Part shown: in pieces, positions 9,015-18,944 of the stretch | How the letters are laid out: the number at the start of each line of letters is the position of its first letter | How positions within the stretch are numbered: the first letter of the stretch is position 1 | NCBI RefSeq assembly: GCF_010728725.1 | Contig: NZ_AP022606.1 | Span: 4,712,001-4,776,000, forward strand | Length of the DNA stretch: 64,000 bases | Reading direction: 5' to 3' | Source of the DNA: Mycobacterium branderi | GTDB lineage: Bacteria > Actinomycetota > Actinomycetes > Mycobacteriales > Mycobacteriaceae | The notes under the pieces: generated by a model | The model's input: the letters and a program-made list of their open reading frames with translations, nothing else | Databases searched by the model: none | Told to the model about the DNA's origin: nothing | Made by a program: the position numbers and the translations under genes

Positions 9015-9827
9015 TCAACTCAGCAGGCTGCGCTGGTAGCGGCGCATGCCGCGCAGCCAACGGTCGTAATCGGTTGCTTTGTGGCGGTACATCTCCAGCA
9101 CTTCCGGGTGCGGAAGGATCAGGAACCGCTCGTCGTCGACGGCCTCCAGGACGATGCCGGCGACCGCGTCGGGTTCCAGCACTGCGCCGGCGGTGGTGAC
9201 GGCGCGGGTGGCGAGGTCGCCCAGCGGGTCACCGGATTGTTCCCCGGAGTACAGCAGCTTGGTGTTGACTCCCATCGGGCACAGGCAGCTGACCCGCACG
9301 CCCTGGTCGCCGTAGGTGATGTTCAGCCATTCGGCGAAGCCGACGGCCGCATGCTTGGTGACGGAGTAGGTCGCCGAGCCGAGTTGGGTGAGCAGCCCGG
9401 CCGCCGACGCGGTGGACACGAAATAGCCTTCGCCGCGCTCGACCCAGCCGGGCACCAGCAATTGGGCGGCGCGGATGTGCGCGCGCAGGTTGACGTCGAT
9501 CGAGCGTTCCCAGTCGGTCTCGCTGACGTCGAGCCCCGCGGCACCGGTAATGCCAGCGTTGGCGAAATACAGGTCCACAGGCCCGAATTCGCGCTCGGCA
9601 AGTTCGATCAGCTGCCGGATTTGCGCGGTGTCGGAAACGTCCGCGCCCGTGCTGACAGCTGTGCCGGGCCGCTGGGCGTTGATGGCGTTCGCCACCGCCT
9701 GGGCGGCGCCCGCGTCCAGGTCGGCGACCACGACCCGGGCGCCCTTGTCGGTGAGCTTGGCGGCCAGCGCGCTGCCGATGCCGCCGCCACCGCCGGTGAC
9801 GACGGCAACCTTCTGAGCAACCTTCAC
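9015..9827 (-). CDS. Short-chain dehydrogenase/reductase
   Basis: A 270-residue SDR with TGGGGGIG near residues 11-18, FANAGIT, the catalytic Ser in VSTASAAG and YSVTK (YxxxK). The region after it ([37 protein letters not shown]) is shared with mycobacterial SDRs annotated as 3-hydroxyacyl-CoA or steroid-type dehydrogenases. GTG start at 9827. A 25-base operator candidate lies 32-56 bases upstream, so it probably begins a TetR-controlled unit with the FadE and FabG5 genes. Substrate unknown. Confidence 0.87.
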   Translation of the reverse strand: MKVAQKVAVVTGGGGGIGSALAAKLTDKGARVVVADLDAGAAQAVANAINAQRPGTAVSTGADVSDTAQIRQLIELAEREFGPVDLYFANAGITGAAGLDVSETDWERSIDVNLRAHIRAAQLLVPGWVERGEGYFVSTASAAGLLTQLGSATYSVTKHAAVGFAEWLNITYGDQGVRVSCLCPMGVNTKLLYSGEQSGDPLGDLATRAVTTAGAVLEPDAVAGIVLEAVDDERFLILPHPEVLEMYRHKATDYDRWLRGMRRYQRSLLS

Positions 9828-9858
9828 AAGCGAATCCTCATCGTGATTGCCACCTTTA

Positions 9859-9883
9859 TAGTTGAATCCGGCCTCAAGTTCAA
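9859..9883. promoter_or_regulatory. Operator candidate, copy 1 (upstream of SDR gene)
   Basis: A 25-base element whose core TTGAATCCGGCCTCAA is an imperfect palindrome. It matches 23 of 25 positions with a second copy at 10562-10586. It overlaps the stop codon of the TetR gene and precedes the SDR start by about 30 bases. Repetition on both sides of a TetR gene is what is expected of the binding site of that regulator. Confidence 0.6.
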
Positions 9884-10551
9884 TTCTGGTTTTCGGGGAA
9901 GCGCAGGGCGTTGGCCCACAGCCGGGTCAGTGTGGACACCAGCGCCTCGAAGTCGGCCGGCTCGCCGTCGTCCTCACCCAGCGCGAAGACGCTGTAAGCA
10001 AGCCGGCTGACCATGCCCGACAGCGCCCGCGAGGCCAGCATCGGATCGACGTCCGGGTCGGCGAGCCCGCGCGCCTGCAGCTCGGCGATCCCGCGCGCGT
10101 TGCGCTCGATGAACGCGTCGGCGCGGCGCTTGCGGAATTTCCGGAACTCGGGGTCGACCTGCGCGACCTGTTCCAGCAGGCCCATCAACCTGGCATTGCG
10201 CCGGTAAGCCTCCAGGTAGGCCCGGTTGCTGGCCTCGAGCACCGCATATGGGTCGTCGGTGTCGGCGACGCGGCCCATGCCCGGGTGCATCATGTCGCGC
10301 TGCGCTTCCTCGAGGACGGCGGCGAAGATCTCCTCCTTGCCGGCGAAGTACGTGTAGAAGGAGCCGGTCGCGCACCCCGCCGCCTTGGTGATGTCGCTCA
10401 GCTTGGCGTCGAGGTAGCCGTCCCGCTCGAACACCTTGCGCGCGGCGGCGACGAGCGCTGCCCGGGTCCGCGCGCCGCGCACGGTTGCCGGCGCCCGGCG
10501 CAGCAAGGCGGGCGGCGCCAGCGACGGCGCGCTGTCGTGGGTGTCTGCCAC
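9880..10551 (-). CDS. TetR-family transcriptional regulator (acyl-CoA carboxylase locus)
   Basis: A 223-residue TetR-type repressor. The helix-turn-helix is in DAKLSDITKAAGCATGSFYTYFAGKEEIF-like sequence around residues 48-75, and the C-terminal ligand domain is all-alpha. It is embedded between the single-chain carboxylase gene and the SDR-FadE-FabG5 genes, with near-identical 25-base operator candidates immediately before and after it. The inference is that it controls its own gene and the downstream genes, probably with an acyl-CoA as effector, as for other mycobacterial fatty-acid TetR proteins. The effector is not visible from sequence. Confidence 0.9.
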   Translation of the reverse strand: MADTHDSAPSLAPPALLRRAPATVRGARTRAALVAAARKVFERDGYLDAKLSDITKAAGCATGSFYTYFAGKEEIFAAVLEEAQRDMMHPGMGRVADTDDPYAVLEASNRAYLEAYRRNARLMGLLEQVAQVDPEFRKFRKRRADAFIERNARGIAELQARGLADPDVDPMLASRALSGMVSRLAYSVFALGEDDGEPADFEALVSTLTRLWANALRFPENQN

Positions 10552-10561
10552 GTCGCCAGTG

Positions 10562-10586
10562 TAGTTGAATCCGACCTCAAGTTCGA
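10562..10586. promoter_or_regulatory. Operator candidate, copy 2 (upstream of TetR gene)
   Basis: Second copy of the 25-base element (core TTGAATCCGACCTCAA), 11 bases upstream of the TetR start and overlapping the stop codon of the carboxylase gene (10577-10579). It differs from copy 1 at two positions. Together the copies place TetR under autoregulation and split the long run into two transcription units. Confidence 0.6.
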
Positions 10587-13500
10587 TGAGTCAGCCGTCT
10601 GATCCAGGCTCTCGAGTCGGCGGGGTCGATCACATCGTCGAGCTCGAACGTGGTGGCCGAGGTCAGCGCCTTGCCGTGCTGGTACGCGGCCTCCACCAGC
10701 TTGTCGAACAGCTTCTGCCGCTCGACGGGATCCGTCTCCGCGGCCAGTTCCTTGGAAAACCCCAGCCGCACAGCACCTTCCAGGCCCATGCCGCCGATCT
10801 CACCCGTCGGCCAGGCCACGGTGAACTCCGGGGCATGGAAAGAGCCGCCGGCCATCGCCATTGCGCCCAGCCCATAACCCTTGCGCAGGATGATCATTCC
10901 GAACGGCACCGTCAGGCGTGCGCCGTGCACGAACAACCGGCTCATCCGCCGAACGGCACCATCGACTTCGGCGTCCGGCCCGACCATGAATCCCGGGGTG
11001 TCGCACAGCGAGATCATGGGCAGCCCAAAGGACTCGCACAAGATCAGAAAGTCGGCGATCTTGTCTGCCGCCTCGGCGTCGATCGCTCCGCCGAGATGAT
11101 GGCTGCTGTTGGCCAGCAACCCGTACGGCCGCCCCTCGACGCGGACCAGCGCGGTGACCACGCCGACGCCGTAGTCGGGGCGCAGCTGAAGCACCGAGCC
11201 GACGTCGACAATCGCTTCGATGGCGCGGTGCACGTCGTAGGCCCGTAACCGGTTCTCCGGCACCACCTGCCGGGCCAGTCGCGGATCGGGCGCCTCCCAG
11301 TCGTCGATGTTGCCCTGGAAGTAGGACAGGTACTGCTTGGCCAGCGACACGGCGTGCGCCTCGTCGCGCGCGACCAGGCCGACCACCCCGTTGCGCCGCT
11401 GCACGTCGATCGGCCCGATGTCCTCGGGCCGGTAAACCCCGAGCCCGCCGCCCTCGATCATCGCCGGCCCACCCATGCCGATGTTGGCGTCCGGCGTCGC
11501 GATGATCACGTCGCACGTCCCGGCCAGCGCGGCGTTCCCGGCGAAACAACGCCCGGAGACGATCGACACCAGCGGCACCCGGCCGCTCAGCGCGCCCAGC
11601 GCGCGGAACGTCGGCACGTCCAGGCCGGCCATCCCGCCGACATCGGTGTCGCCGGGCCGTCCGCCGCCGCCCTCGGCGAACAGCACCAGCGGAATACGTT
11701 TGCGTGCGGCCAGATCGAAGACGCGGTCGGTTTTCGCGTGATTGCGCATGCCCTGCGTGCCGGCGAGCACCGTGTAGTCGTATGACACCACGACGGCATC
11801 GGCTCCGTTGATTCTCGCCAGCCCGGCGACCAGCCCGTCGGCCGGCGTGTTGGCGATCAGGTCCTCTTCGGAGCGCCGGCTGCGCTGCGCGGCGACGGCC
11901 AAAGCGCCGTACTCGACGAAACTACCGGGGTCTACCAGATCGGCGATGTTCTCCCGGGCGGTGCGGCGATTCTGCTTGTGCCGCTTGGCGACAGCGGCCG
12001 GCCGACCCTCGTCGAGGGTGAGTAAGCGGCGGTGACGGACCTCGTCGAGGTCGGCGCGGCTGCGGTCGAGATCGAGTTCGGCGGCGGCCTCGCCGGTGGC
12101 ACCGGCGCTGGTGCGGGTGAACACCACCAGCGGGTCGCCAGTTCCGACGACCTGCCCCGGCGTCACCAGGTTTCGCACGGTGCGCAACGCATCCGGTGCC
12201 GCCAGGACATGCTGCATCTTCATGGCTTCGAGCACGACGACCTGCCGGCCCGCGTTGAGCTCGGCGCCCTCCGGCGCCGTCTCGACGACGGTGCCGGCAA
12301 GTTGCGCGCGCAGGACTTCCTCGCCCGGGTACAGCTCGAGCGGTGCGACCCTGACTTCGGACTGGTGCGACACCGCGGCGCCGACCAGGGCGGTCATGTT
12401 CTCGTCGACGAACCCCGTCGTCACCACGCCCGTCTCAACGTCGCTGTGCGACAACACCTCTCGCAGGAACCCGATGTTGGTGCGGATCCCCTCGATGCCG
12501 AACTCCTCCAGCGCCGTGCGCGCCTTGCGCACCGCCGCGGGAAACGACGACCCACGCACGTGGGTGATCACCTTCGCCAACAGCGAGTCGTAGCGCGTGC
12601 TTGGCGTCAACCCCGGTCGCCCGTACGTGTCGACGCGCACCCCGGGGCCGCTCGGCGGCGAGAACACCGTGAGGGTGCCCGCCGAGGGCACGACCGACCC
12701 GTCGACGGCGATGGTCTCCATGTTGACCCGGGTCTGGATCGCGATGCCGCGTACCGCCGCGGGCGCACCAGTGACCTCCGTGCCGTCGGCGACAATCCCC
12801 GCGGGCAGCCGAAGCTGGCGGAACGACGCGCCGCGAGCGATTCCCAGCTGCACGGCCACCAGGTCGATCCCGGTGACCTCCTCGGTCACGGTGTGCTCCA
12901 CCTGGATTCGCGGATTCACCTCGAGGAAGGCGAATTGTTCATTGGCGACGAGAAATTCGACCGTGGCCAGCCCGCGGTAGCCGACCCGGGCACACAGGAC
13001 CGCCGCAGCCCGGTGTAAGTCGCGGCGTAGCGCCGTTGAAATCCCTTGCGCCGGCGCTATTTCGACGAGCTTCTGGTAGCGCCGCTGGATGCTGCAGTCC
13101 CGGTCGCCGAGCGCGAGGGCACGTTCCGGTGTCGCGACGATCTGTACCTCGATGTGCCGGGCGTTGTCGAACAACGCCTCGGCGAACACCGCAGAGAACA
13201 CCGCAGAGTCGCCGAAGCCGAGTTGGGCCTCGGCGGCGCATCGGCGGTATGCATCGTCGATCTGGCCGGCGTCGCGGACTGTACGCATGCCCCGCCCGCC
13301 GCCGCCGGCCAGCGCCTTGATCACGATGCCCTGCGGTTGTCCCGCCGCGAATTCCCGGATCTCCTCGACGCTGCTGGGGCCGTCGGTGGCCGCCAGCACC
13401 GGAATGCCAGCCTCGGCTGCGGCCCGGCGTGCGGCGGACTTGTTGCCGAACAGCTCCAGTGCGTCGGCGTCCGGCCCGACGAATGTATGCCCCGCCACGG

Positions 13501-13777
13501 CGCAGGCCCGCGCGAATTCGGCGTTCTCAGAAAGGAACCCGTAGCCGGGATGAATCAGCTCGGCGCCGGACTGCTTGGCCGCAGCCAGTATCGCGGCCTG
13601 ATCCAGATAGGCGGCGGGGCCGGTGCCGGGCAAGCCGATCGCCTCATCGGCGGCATGCACATGCGGGCTGTCGGCGTCGTCTTCGGCGTACACCGCGACG
13701 GTGCCAATGTCCAATTCGGTTGCGGTGCGGATGATCCGCAGCGCGATCTCGCCGCGGTTGGCGACCAGCAGGGTCAT
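10577..13777 (-). CDS. Single-chain acyl-CoA carboxylase (biotin carboxylase, BCCP and carboxyltransferase fused)
   Basis: A 1066-residue biotin enzyme that carries all activities in one chain. Residues 1-450 are biotin carboxylase: ANRGEIALRI at the start, ATP-grasp glycine loop GGGGRG (158-163), and EVNPRIQVEHTVTE (286-299). Residues about 490-555 are the biotin carrier, with EAMKM at 517-521 and biotinyl Lys520. Residues about 575-1066 are a carboxyltransferase (GTQGMRNHAKTDR, GRCFAGNAALAG, CDTPGFMVG). This architecture matches the single-chain long-chain acyl-CoA carboxylase (LCC) described from M. avium subsp. paratuberculosis. It would carboxylate an acyl-CoA at the alpha carbon. ATG at 13777 overlaps the acyl-CoA ligase stop (ATGA), so ligase and carboxylase are co-translated. 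Confidence 0.93.
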   Translation of the reverse strand: MTLLVANRGEIALRIIRTATELDIGTVAVYAEDDADSPHVHAADEAIGLPGTGPAAYLDQAAILAAAKQSGAELIHPGYGFLSENAEFARACAVAGHTFVGPDADALELFGNKSAARRAAAEAGIPVLAATDGPSSVEEIREFAAGQPQGIVIKALAGGGGRGMRTVRDAGQIDDAYRRCAAEAQLGFGDSAVFSAVFAEALFDNARHIEVQIVATPERALALGDRDCSIQRRYQKLVEIAPAQGISTALRRDLHRAAAVLCARVGYRGLATVEFLVANEQFAFLEVNPRIQVEHTVTEEVTGIDLVAVQLGIARGASFRQLRLPAGIVADGTEVTGAPAAVRGIAIQTRVNMETIAVDGSVVPSAGTLTVFSPPSGPGVRVDTYGRPGLTPSTRYDSLLAKVITHVRGSSFPAAVRKARTALEEFGIEGIRTNIGFLREVLSHSDVETGVVTTGFVDENMTALVGAAVSHQSEVRVAPLELYPGEEVLRAQLAGTVVETAPEGAELNAGRQVVVLEAMKMQHVLAAPDALRTVRNLVTPGQVVGTGDPLVVFTRTSAGATGEAAAELDLDRSRADLDEVRHRRLLTLDEGRPAAVAKRHKQNRRTARENIADLVDPGSFVEYGALAVAAQRSRRSEEDLIANTPADGLVAGLARINGADAVVVSYDYTVLAGTQGMRNHAKTDRVFDLAARKRIPLVLFAEGGGGRPGDTDVGGMAGLDVPTFRALGALSGRVPLVSIVSGRCFAGNAALAGTCDVIIATPDANIGMGGPAMIEGGGLGVYRPEDIGPIDVQRRNGVVGLVARDEAHAVSLAKQYLSYFQGNIDDWEAPDPRLARQVVPENRLRAYDVHRAIEAIVDVGSVLQLRPDYGVGVVTALVRVEGRPYGLLANSSHHLGGAIDAEAADKIADFLILCESFGLPMISLCDTPGFMVGPDAEVDGAVRRMSRLFVHGARLTVPFGMIILRKGYGLGAMAMAGGSFHAPEFTVAWPTGEIGGMGLEGAVRLGFSKELAAETDPVERQKLFDKLVEAAYQHGKALTSATTFELDDVIDPADSRAWIRRLTHRT

Positions 13778-15297
13778 CGCAGCGCCGGGCCCCACTGCAC
13801 CTGTTCGCGCAGCTGGCCTTTGAGCAGTTTGCCGCCGGGGTTGCGTGGCAGCGGTTCGTCAACCACGGTGACGTATTGGGGAACCTTGAAGTCGGCCAGT
13901 TGTCCTCGGCAATGGTCGATCACCGTCTCGACATCCACGTGCTCGCCATAGAGCACGGCGCCGACCTTCTCGCCCATGACCTCGTCGGGCACCGCCAGCA
14001 CGCACGCGTCGGCGACACCGGGCGCCGAGAGCAGCACGGCCTCGACCTCGACGCTGGAGACGTTTTCACCGCCGCGGTTGATGATGTCCTTGAGCCGGTC
14101 GACGATGTGCACCCGGCCGGCGTCGTCGACCCGAACCACGTCGCCGGTGTGCAGCCAGCCGTCGACGATGGTGGCGGCGGTGGCCTCCGGCCGATTCCAG
14201 TAGCCCGCTGTCACGTTGGCGCCACGAGTCACCAACTCCCCCACGGCCGGGTCCTCGCCGTACGGGACTACACCCAAATCCACCGAGGGCACAGCGTAAC
14301 CGACCGAGTCGGCGTGCTCGACGGCGTCGTTATCGGGCAATGTCGTCATCAGCGAAGCGGTTTCGGTCATCCCGTAGCCGTTGAACACAGCGGCCCGCGG
14401 GAACGCGCTTTTCACAGCCTTGACCAACGACGGCGCGATCGGCGCGCCCCCATAGCCGACCCATCGGACGCCGGAGACATCGGCATCTTGGAAGTCGTTG
14501 TGCCGCAACAGCAAAGCGTAAACAGCCGGGACCGTCACCATGGAAGAGATCCGCTCGGCGGGCAATGTCTGTATCAGTCCGGGCAGGTCGAGTGCCGGCA
14601 TGATCACCGACGCCCCGCCGACGTACGCGGCGGCGAGCAGTTGCGAGTTGCAGCCGGTCACGTGGAACAGCGGCACCGAGATCAGGGTGCGGAACTCTTC
14701 GCCCACGTCACGCTCGAGACCCACACAGCGCACCATGTTTTCGGCGTTGGTGAGAAACGCCTCGTGAGTGGTGGGCACGCCTTTGGGCCGGCCCGTGGTG
14801 CCCGAGGTGTAGAACAGCGCCGCCACGTCGGTGTGGTCGAGTCCCTGTGCCACAAAGGGTTCGCCGTCGGGCAGCGGCGTGTCCGCGGCGAGGTCGACCC
14901 GCGCGCCGGCGTCGGACAGGACGAACTCGACCTCCGGCCCAGCGGACCGGGTGTTCACCGGCACCGCCACCCCGCCGGCCATCACGGTGCCCCAGAACGC
15001 CAGCACCCAGTTGAGGCCGGCCGGGTATCGCAGCGCCACGCGGTCGCCCGGTTGTAGACCGTCGGCTTTCAACCCGCCGGCGACTCGGGCGGCCGTATCC
15101 CACAACTGGCGGTAGGTCAGCCGGCCTTTGCTCAGTTCGACGACGGCCTCGCTGTCCGGCCGGGTCTCGACGTGCTGGGCGAGCATGTCCAGCAGGTTGG
15201 CCGGCAATTCGTCGTAGTGCGGGACGCCGTCGCGGTCCCGGGACACCCCTGTCGTCGGGAACGGGTTGTGCCTGCGCGGAATCTCGATCACGGTCAT
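13774..15297 (-). CDS. Acyl-CoA ligase (AMP-forming, FadD type)
   Basis: A 507-residue ANL-superfamily adenylate-forming enzyme. Motifs are FYTSGTTGRPKGVPTTH (A3/P-loop), FNGYGMTETAS (A5), GWLHTGDVVRVD (A7) and the C-terminal lysine motif RNPGGKLLKGQL (A10). It would activate a carboxylic acid with ATP and CoA. It begins six bases after the flavodoxin-like gene and overlaps the carboxylase start, so its acyl-CoA product may feed the carboxylase. It has no homologue at this place in M. tuberculosis, where PE/PPE genes sit. Confidence 0.92.
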   Translation of the reverse strand: MTVIEIPRRHNPFPTTGVSRDRDGVPHYDELPANLLDMLAQHVETRPDSEAVVELSKGRLTYRQLWDTAARVAGGLKADGLQPGDRVALRYPAGLNWVLAFWGTVMAGGVAVPVNTRSAGPEVEFVLSDAGARVDLAADTPLPDGEPFVAQGLDHTDVAALFYTSGTTGRPKGVPTTHEAFLTNAENMVRCVGLERDVGEEFRTLISVPLFHVTGCNSQLLAAAYVGGASVIMPALDLPGLIQTLPAERISSMVTVPAVYALLLRHNDFQDADVSGVRWVGYGGAPIAPSLVKAVKSAFPRAAVFNGYGMTETASLMTTLPDNDAVEHADSVGYAVPSVDLGVVPYGEDPAVGELVTRGANVTAGYWNRPEATAATIVDGWLHTGDVVRVDDAGRVHIVDRLKDIINRGGENVSSVEVEAVLLSAPGVADACVLAVPDEVMGEKVGAVLYGEHVDVETVIDHCRGQLADFKVPQYVTVVDEPLPRNPGGKLLKGQLREQVQWGPALR

Positions 15298-15303
15298 GCC
15301 ACA

Positions 15304-15755
15304 TCACTCCATCAGCGTCGCAGCCAGCGTCCCACCCAGCTCGTAAGCGCGCTCGCGAATCGCGGCATCGATTCCGCCGACCACCTCGAGCACGTCGGCG
15401 GCTTTGACCAACGACAACCCCGTGGCCACCTTGTCCACCGCATTTGCCGCACCCACGGTGTCATTGTTGCCATGCACCCAAAGACCGTAGGGGCGGGCCG
15501 CCACGTGATCCAGAACCGGGTAGTAGACCGTGTCGAAGAAGTGCTTGAGCGCCCCGGACATGTAACCGAGGTTGGCCGTCGTGCCGAACAGGTAGCCGTC
15601 GGCCCCGAGCATGTCCGGGACGGTTCCGGCCAGCGCCGGTCGCGCCACGACGTCCACCCCGGTGATTTCCGGGTCGTTGGCCCCGGCAAGCACCGCCTCC
15701 AGCAGCTCACGAGTGGCGGGCGACGGGGTGTGGTGAATCACCAAGAGCTTCTTGG

Positions 15756-15759
<4 letters not shown>
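15304..15759 (-). CDS. Flavodoxin/NAD(P)H-dependent FMN reductase-like protein (Rv2771c-like)
   Basis: A 151-residue flavodoxin-fold protein. The N-terminal strand KKLLVIHHTPSPATRELLEAV supplies a phosphate-binding loop, ADGYLFGTTANLGYMSGALKHFFDTVYY is the typical flavodoxin-like reductase segment, and WVHGNNDT follows. It probably binds FMN and transfers electrons; partner unknown. The start overlaps the stop of the upstream membrane gene by four bases. The neighbour order dapB, Rv2772c, Rv2771c is conserved in M. tuberculosis. Confidence 0.82.
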
Positions 15760-16954
<1,195 letters not shown>

Positions 16955-17079
16955 CTAATGGTGGTCCCCTTCTCTACGAGCGTGCGTGTCTCCGCTCGTT
17001 CGCGGTGATCGAGTTGTCCACAGTTCGACTTTGATCCACAGGCCTACCTCCTTGGCCAGATTCTGTCGGTGGGCGTCGA

Positions 17080-17085
17080 TAGTGT
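17080..17085 (+). promoter_or_regulatory. Possible -10 box for the HNH gene
   Basis: TAGTGT fits the mycobacterial TANNNT -10 consensus and ends seven bases before the ATG at 17093. There is no purine-rich ribosome binding site in between, so a leaderless transcript is plausible. This is pattern-based only. Confidence 0.3.
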
Positions 17086-17092
17086 TTCGCAC

Positions 17093-18646
17093 ATGAGTTC
17101 GACATGCGTGGCCGATGCGGCGGAGCTGGTCGCCGCACTCGATGCGCTGGATGCGGCGGTGGCGCACATCCGCGAACTCAACTTCACCGGCTATGAGCCC
17201 GCGGCGCGGCTGCGCGCGCTGGAGCGGCTGGAAACCGCAGCGCGCCGCGAAGCCGTGGCCGGCCACGACATCATTACCAGCTTGACCCAGGAAGAGCCCG
17301 CCGACATCGGCGGCGCGGTACACAAAGTGGTCGCCGACTGGCTGCGGATCAGCCCCGCCGAAGCCCGCCGCCGGCTGCGCACCGCCGCACAACTGGCCCC
17401 GCGCACCTCGCTGACCGGCCAACCCCTGCCACCCGAACTGCCGGCCACTGCGGTGGTCTGGCGCGACGGGCACCTCGACACTCAACACCTGCGGGTGATT
17501 CAGAGCTTCATGCGCGACCTGCCCGCCGACACCCCGCCGCCCATCATCGAAGAGGCCGAAGTCTTCCTGGCCGACCAAGCCACCCAGCTGCGCCCCGACC
17601 AGCTGGCGAAAGTCGCCGACCGCTACGCCATCACCATCAACCCCGACGGCAAATTCTCCGACGAGGACCGCGCCCGCCAACGCGGCTTTAGCTGGAGCCC
17701 GCAACGCCGCGACGGCATGAGCATCGCCAAGCTGACCGCCACCCCCGAACTGCGCGCCAACCTCGAAGCCTGGTTCGCCCGCTTCGCCGCTCCGGGCATG
17801 TGCAACCCCGACGACCCTCAACCGTGCACCACTGGCGAGCCGCCCGAAGAACTGGCCCGCGCCGACGCTCGCGGGCATGCCCAACGCCAACACGACGCCC
17901 TCAACGCCCTGGTTCGCGGCCAACTGGGTGACCCCAAGCTCGGCGTGCACAAGGGCCTGCCCGTCACCGTGATCGTGTCCACCAGTTTGGCCGAGCTGTC
18001 CGCGGGCACCGGGCACGCCGTCACCGCCGGCGGCACGCTGCTACCGATGCGCGATCTGATCCGCATGGCCAGCCACGCCTACCACTACCTGGCCGTGTTC
18101 GATGAGCACCAAAACCGGCCGCTGTATCTGGGCCGCACCAAACGTATTGCGTCACCAGATCAGCGCATCGTGCTCTACGCGAAAGATCGCGGCTGCACCC
18201 GGCCGAACTGCGACGTGCCCGGCTACTGGACCCAGGTTCACCACAAGAAAAGCTGGGCCCGCGGCGGCACCACCGACATCACCAACCTCACCTTGGCCTG
18301 CAAACCCGACAACGATATCGCCGAAAACGACTGGCTCACAACACAATCAGCCAACGGCCAAACCCAATGGATCCCCCCGCCGCAGCTCGACCACGGCCAA
18401 CCGCGCATCAACAACTACCACCACCCCGAACGCTACCTACCCCACAACATCAGCTCCCGCATGAGTGGGAGAACAACAGCGCCGGCCACGAGACAATGGA
18501 CGCCATCAGCGTCAGCAACGCCTCGTTGCCCTGCTCGACCTGTACTTGATGCAGTTTCTCGCCGTATGCACCCGACACGACAGCGCCGACGAGCAGGTAG
18601 GGAATCGCGGTCAGCAGCGCAATTTCGACGAGTGCGCCGATGCTGA
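17093..18646 (+). CDS. HNH endonuclease-like protein, DUF222/13E12 repeat family
   Basis: A 517-residue member of the mycobacterial 13E12 repeat family: an N-terminal DUF222 domain (about residues 10-330, including NFTGYEPAARLRALERLETAARREAV-type helices and RISPAEARRRLRTA) followed by an HNH nuclease motif around residues 367-405 (CTRPNCDVPGYWTQVHHK, then NLTLACKPDND). Members are often multi-copy and are thought to be of mobile origin. After HHPERYLPHNI (about residue 450), where relatives usually end, the frame stays open for about 65 residues that lie antisense to a small membrane gene and look non-native. The ATG at 17093 is preferred over a GTG at 17069. Confidence 0.82.
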   Translation: MSSTCVADAAELVAALDALDAAVAHIRELNFTGYEPAARLRALERLETAARREAVAGHDIITSLTQEEPADIGGAVHKVVADWLRISPAEARRRLRTAAQLAPRTSLTGQPLPPELPATAVVWRDGHLDTQHLRVIQSFMRDLPADTPPPIIEEAEVFLADQATQLRPDQLAKVADRYAITINPDGKFSDEDRARQRGFSWSPQRRDGMSIAKLTATPELRANLEAWFARFAAPGMCNPDDPQPCTTGEPPEELARADARGHAQRQHDALNALVRGQLGDPKLGVHKGLPVTVIVSTSLAELSAGTGHAVTAGGTLLPMRDLIRMASHAYHYLAVFDEHQNRPLYLGRTKRIASPDQRIVLYAKDRGCTRPNCDVPGYWTQVHHKKSWARGGTTDITNLTLACKPDNDIAENDWLTTQSANGQTQWIPPPQLDHGQPRINNYHHPERYLPHNISSRMSGRTTAPATRQWTPSASATPRCPARPVLDAVSRRMHPTRQRRRAGRESRSAAQFRRVRRC

Positions 18647-18686
18647 CCGGAAAGTTCAACACCCGACGCAAGGCGGTGAGCAGCAT
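18450..18686 (-). CDS. Small two-helix membrane protein, tandem copy 2
   Basis: A 78-residue protein (MLLTALRRVLNFPVSIGAL start) with two hydrophobic segments, about residues 15-38 and 60-74. It aligns along its length with the adjacent 72-residue protein: LTAxxRxLxF, then a helix ending in xxPYLxxGxVxS/T, a soluble LxQxQ segment, and a final LMxSIxxWPALxxxxC. The two are tandem paralogues, coupled by a one-base TGATG stop-start overlap. The family is common beside mycobacterial lipid genes, but I know no function. Its 3' half lies antisense to the tail of the HNH gene. Confidence 0.7.
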   Translation of the reverse strand: MLLTALRRVLNFPVSIGALVEIALLTAIPYLLVGAVVSGAYGEKLHQVQVEQGNEALLTLMASIVSWPALLFSHSCGS

Positions 18687-18904
18687 CAGGCACACCCGGC
18701 CAATCCCAGCGCCGGCCACAGCAGGATGGAGAAAAGTAGCGACATCATCAGGTCCACGCCCTGCAGCTGATCGAGATGAGCGGCATGGTTGCTGGTCCAG
18801 ACAATGCCCATCGCCAGGTAGGGAACGCCCAACACAACACCGATGCAAAGGATTTCGATGATGGTCAGTTGAAAGCTCAGTAACCGTTCGATCGCGGTGA
18901 GCAC
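18686..18904 (-). CDS. Small two-helix membrane protein, tandem copy 1
   Basis: A 72-residue paralogue of the downstream protein, starting MLTAIERLLSFQLTIIEILC. Two hydrophobic segments (about residues 12-35 and 52-70) flank a short polar loop with HLDQLQGVD. A shared WPAL motif sits near the C-terminus and both copies end with a Cys near the last residues. It begins 40 bases after the SRPBCC gene on the same strand. Function not recognised; a structural or regulatory membrane peptide is possible. Confidence 0.72.
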   Translation of the reverse strand: MLTAIERLLSFQLTIIEILCIGVVLGVPYLAMGIVWTSNHAAHLDQLQGVDLMMSLLFSILLWPALGLAGCA

Positions 18905-18944
18905 ACCGGTATGTTAACGGCCATTCTTCGTAGTCGTCGTGGAT

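Noticed and set aside
13876..15057. 393-residue plus-strand frame
   Set aside because: Antisense to the acyl-CoA ligase gene, which has intact ANL motifs.
17093..18646. HNH gene as part of a complete insertion sequence
   Set aside because: No terminal inverted repeats or transposase were seen next to it; 13E12-type genes often occur alone.
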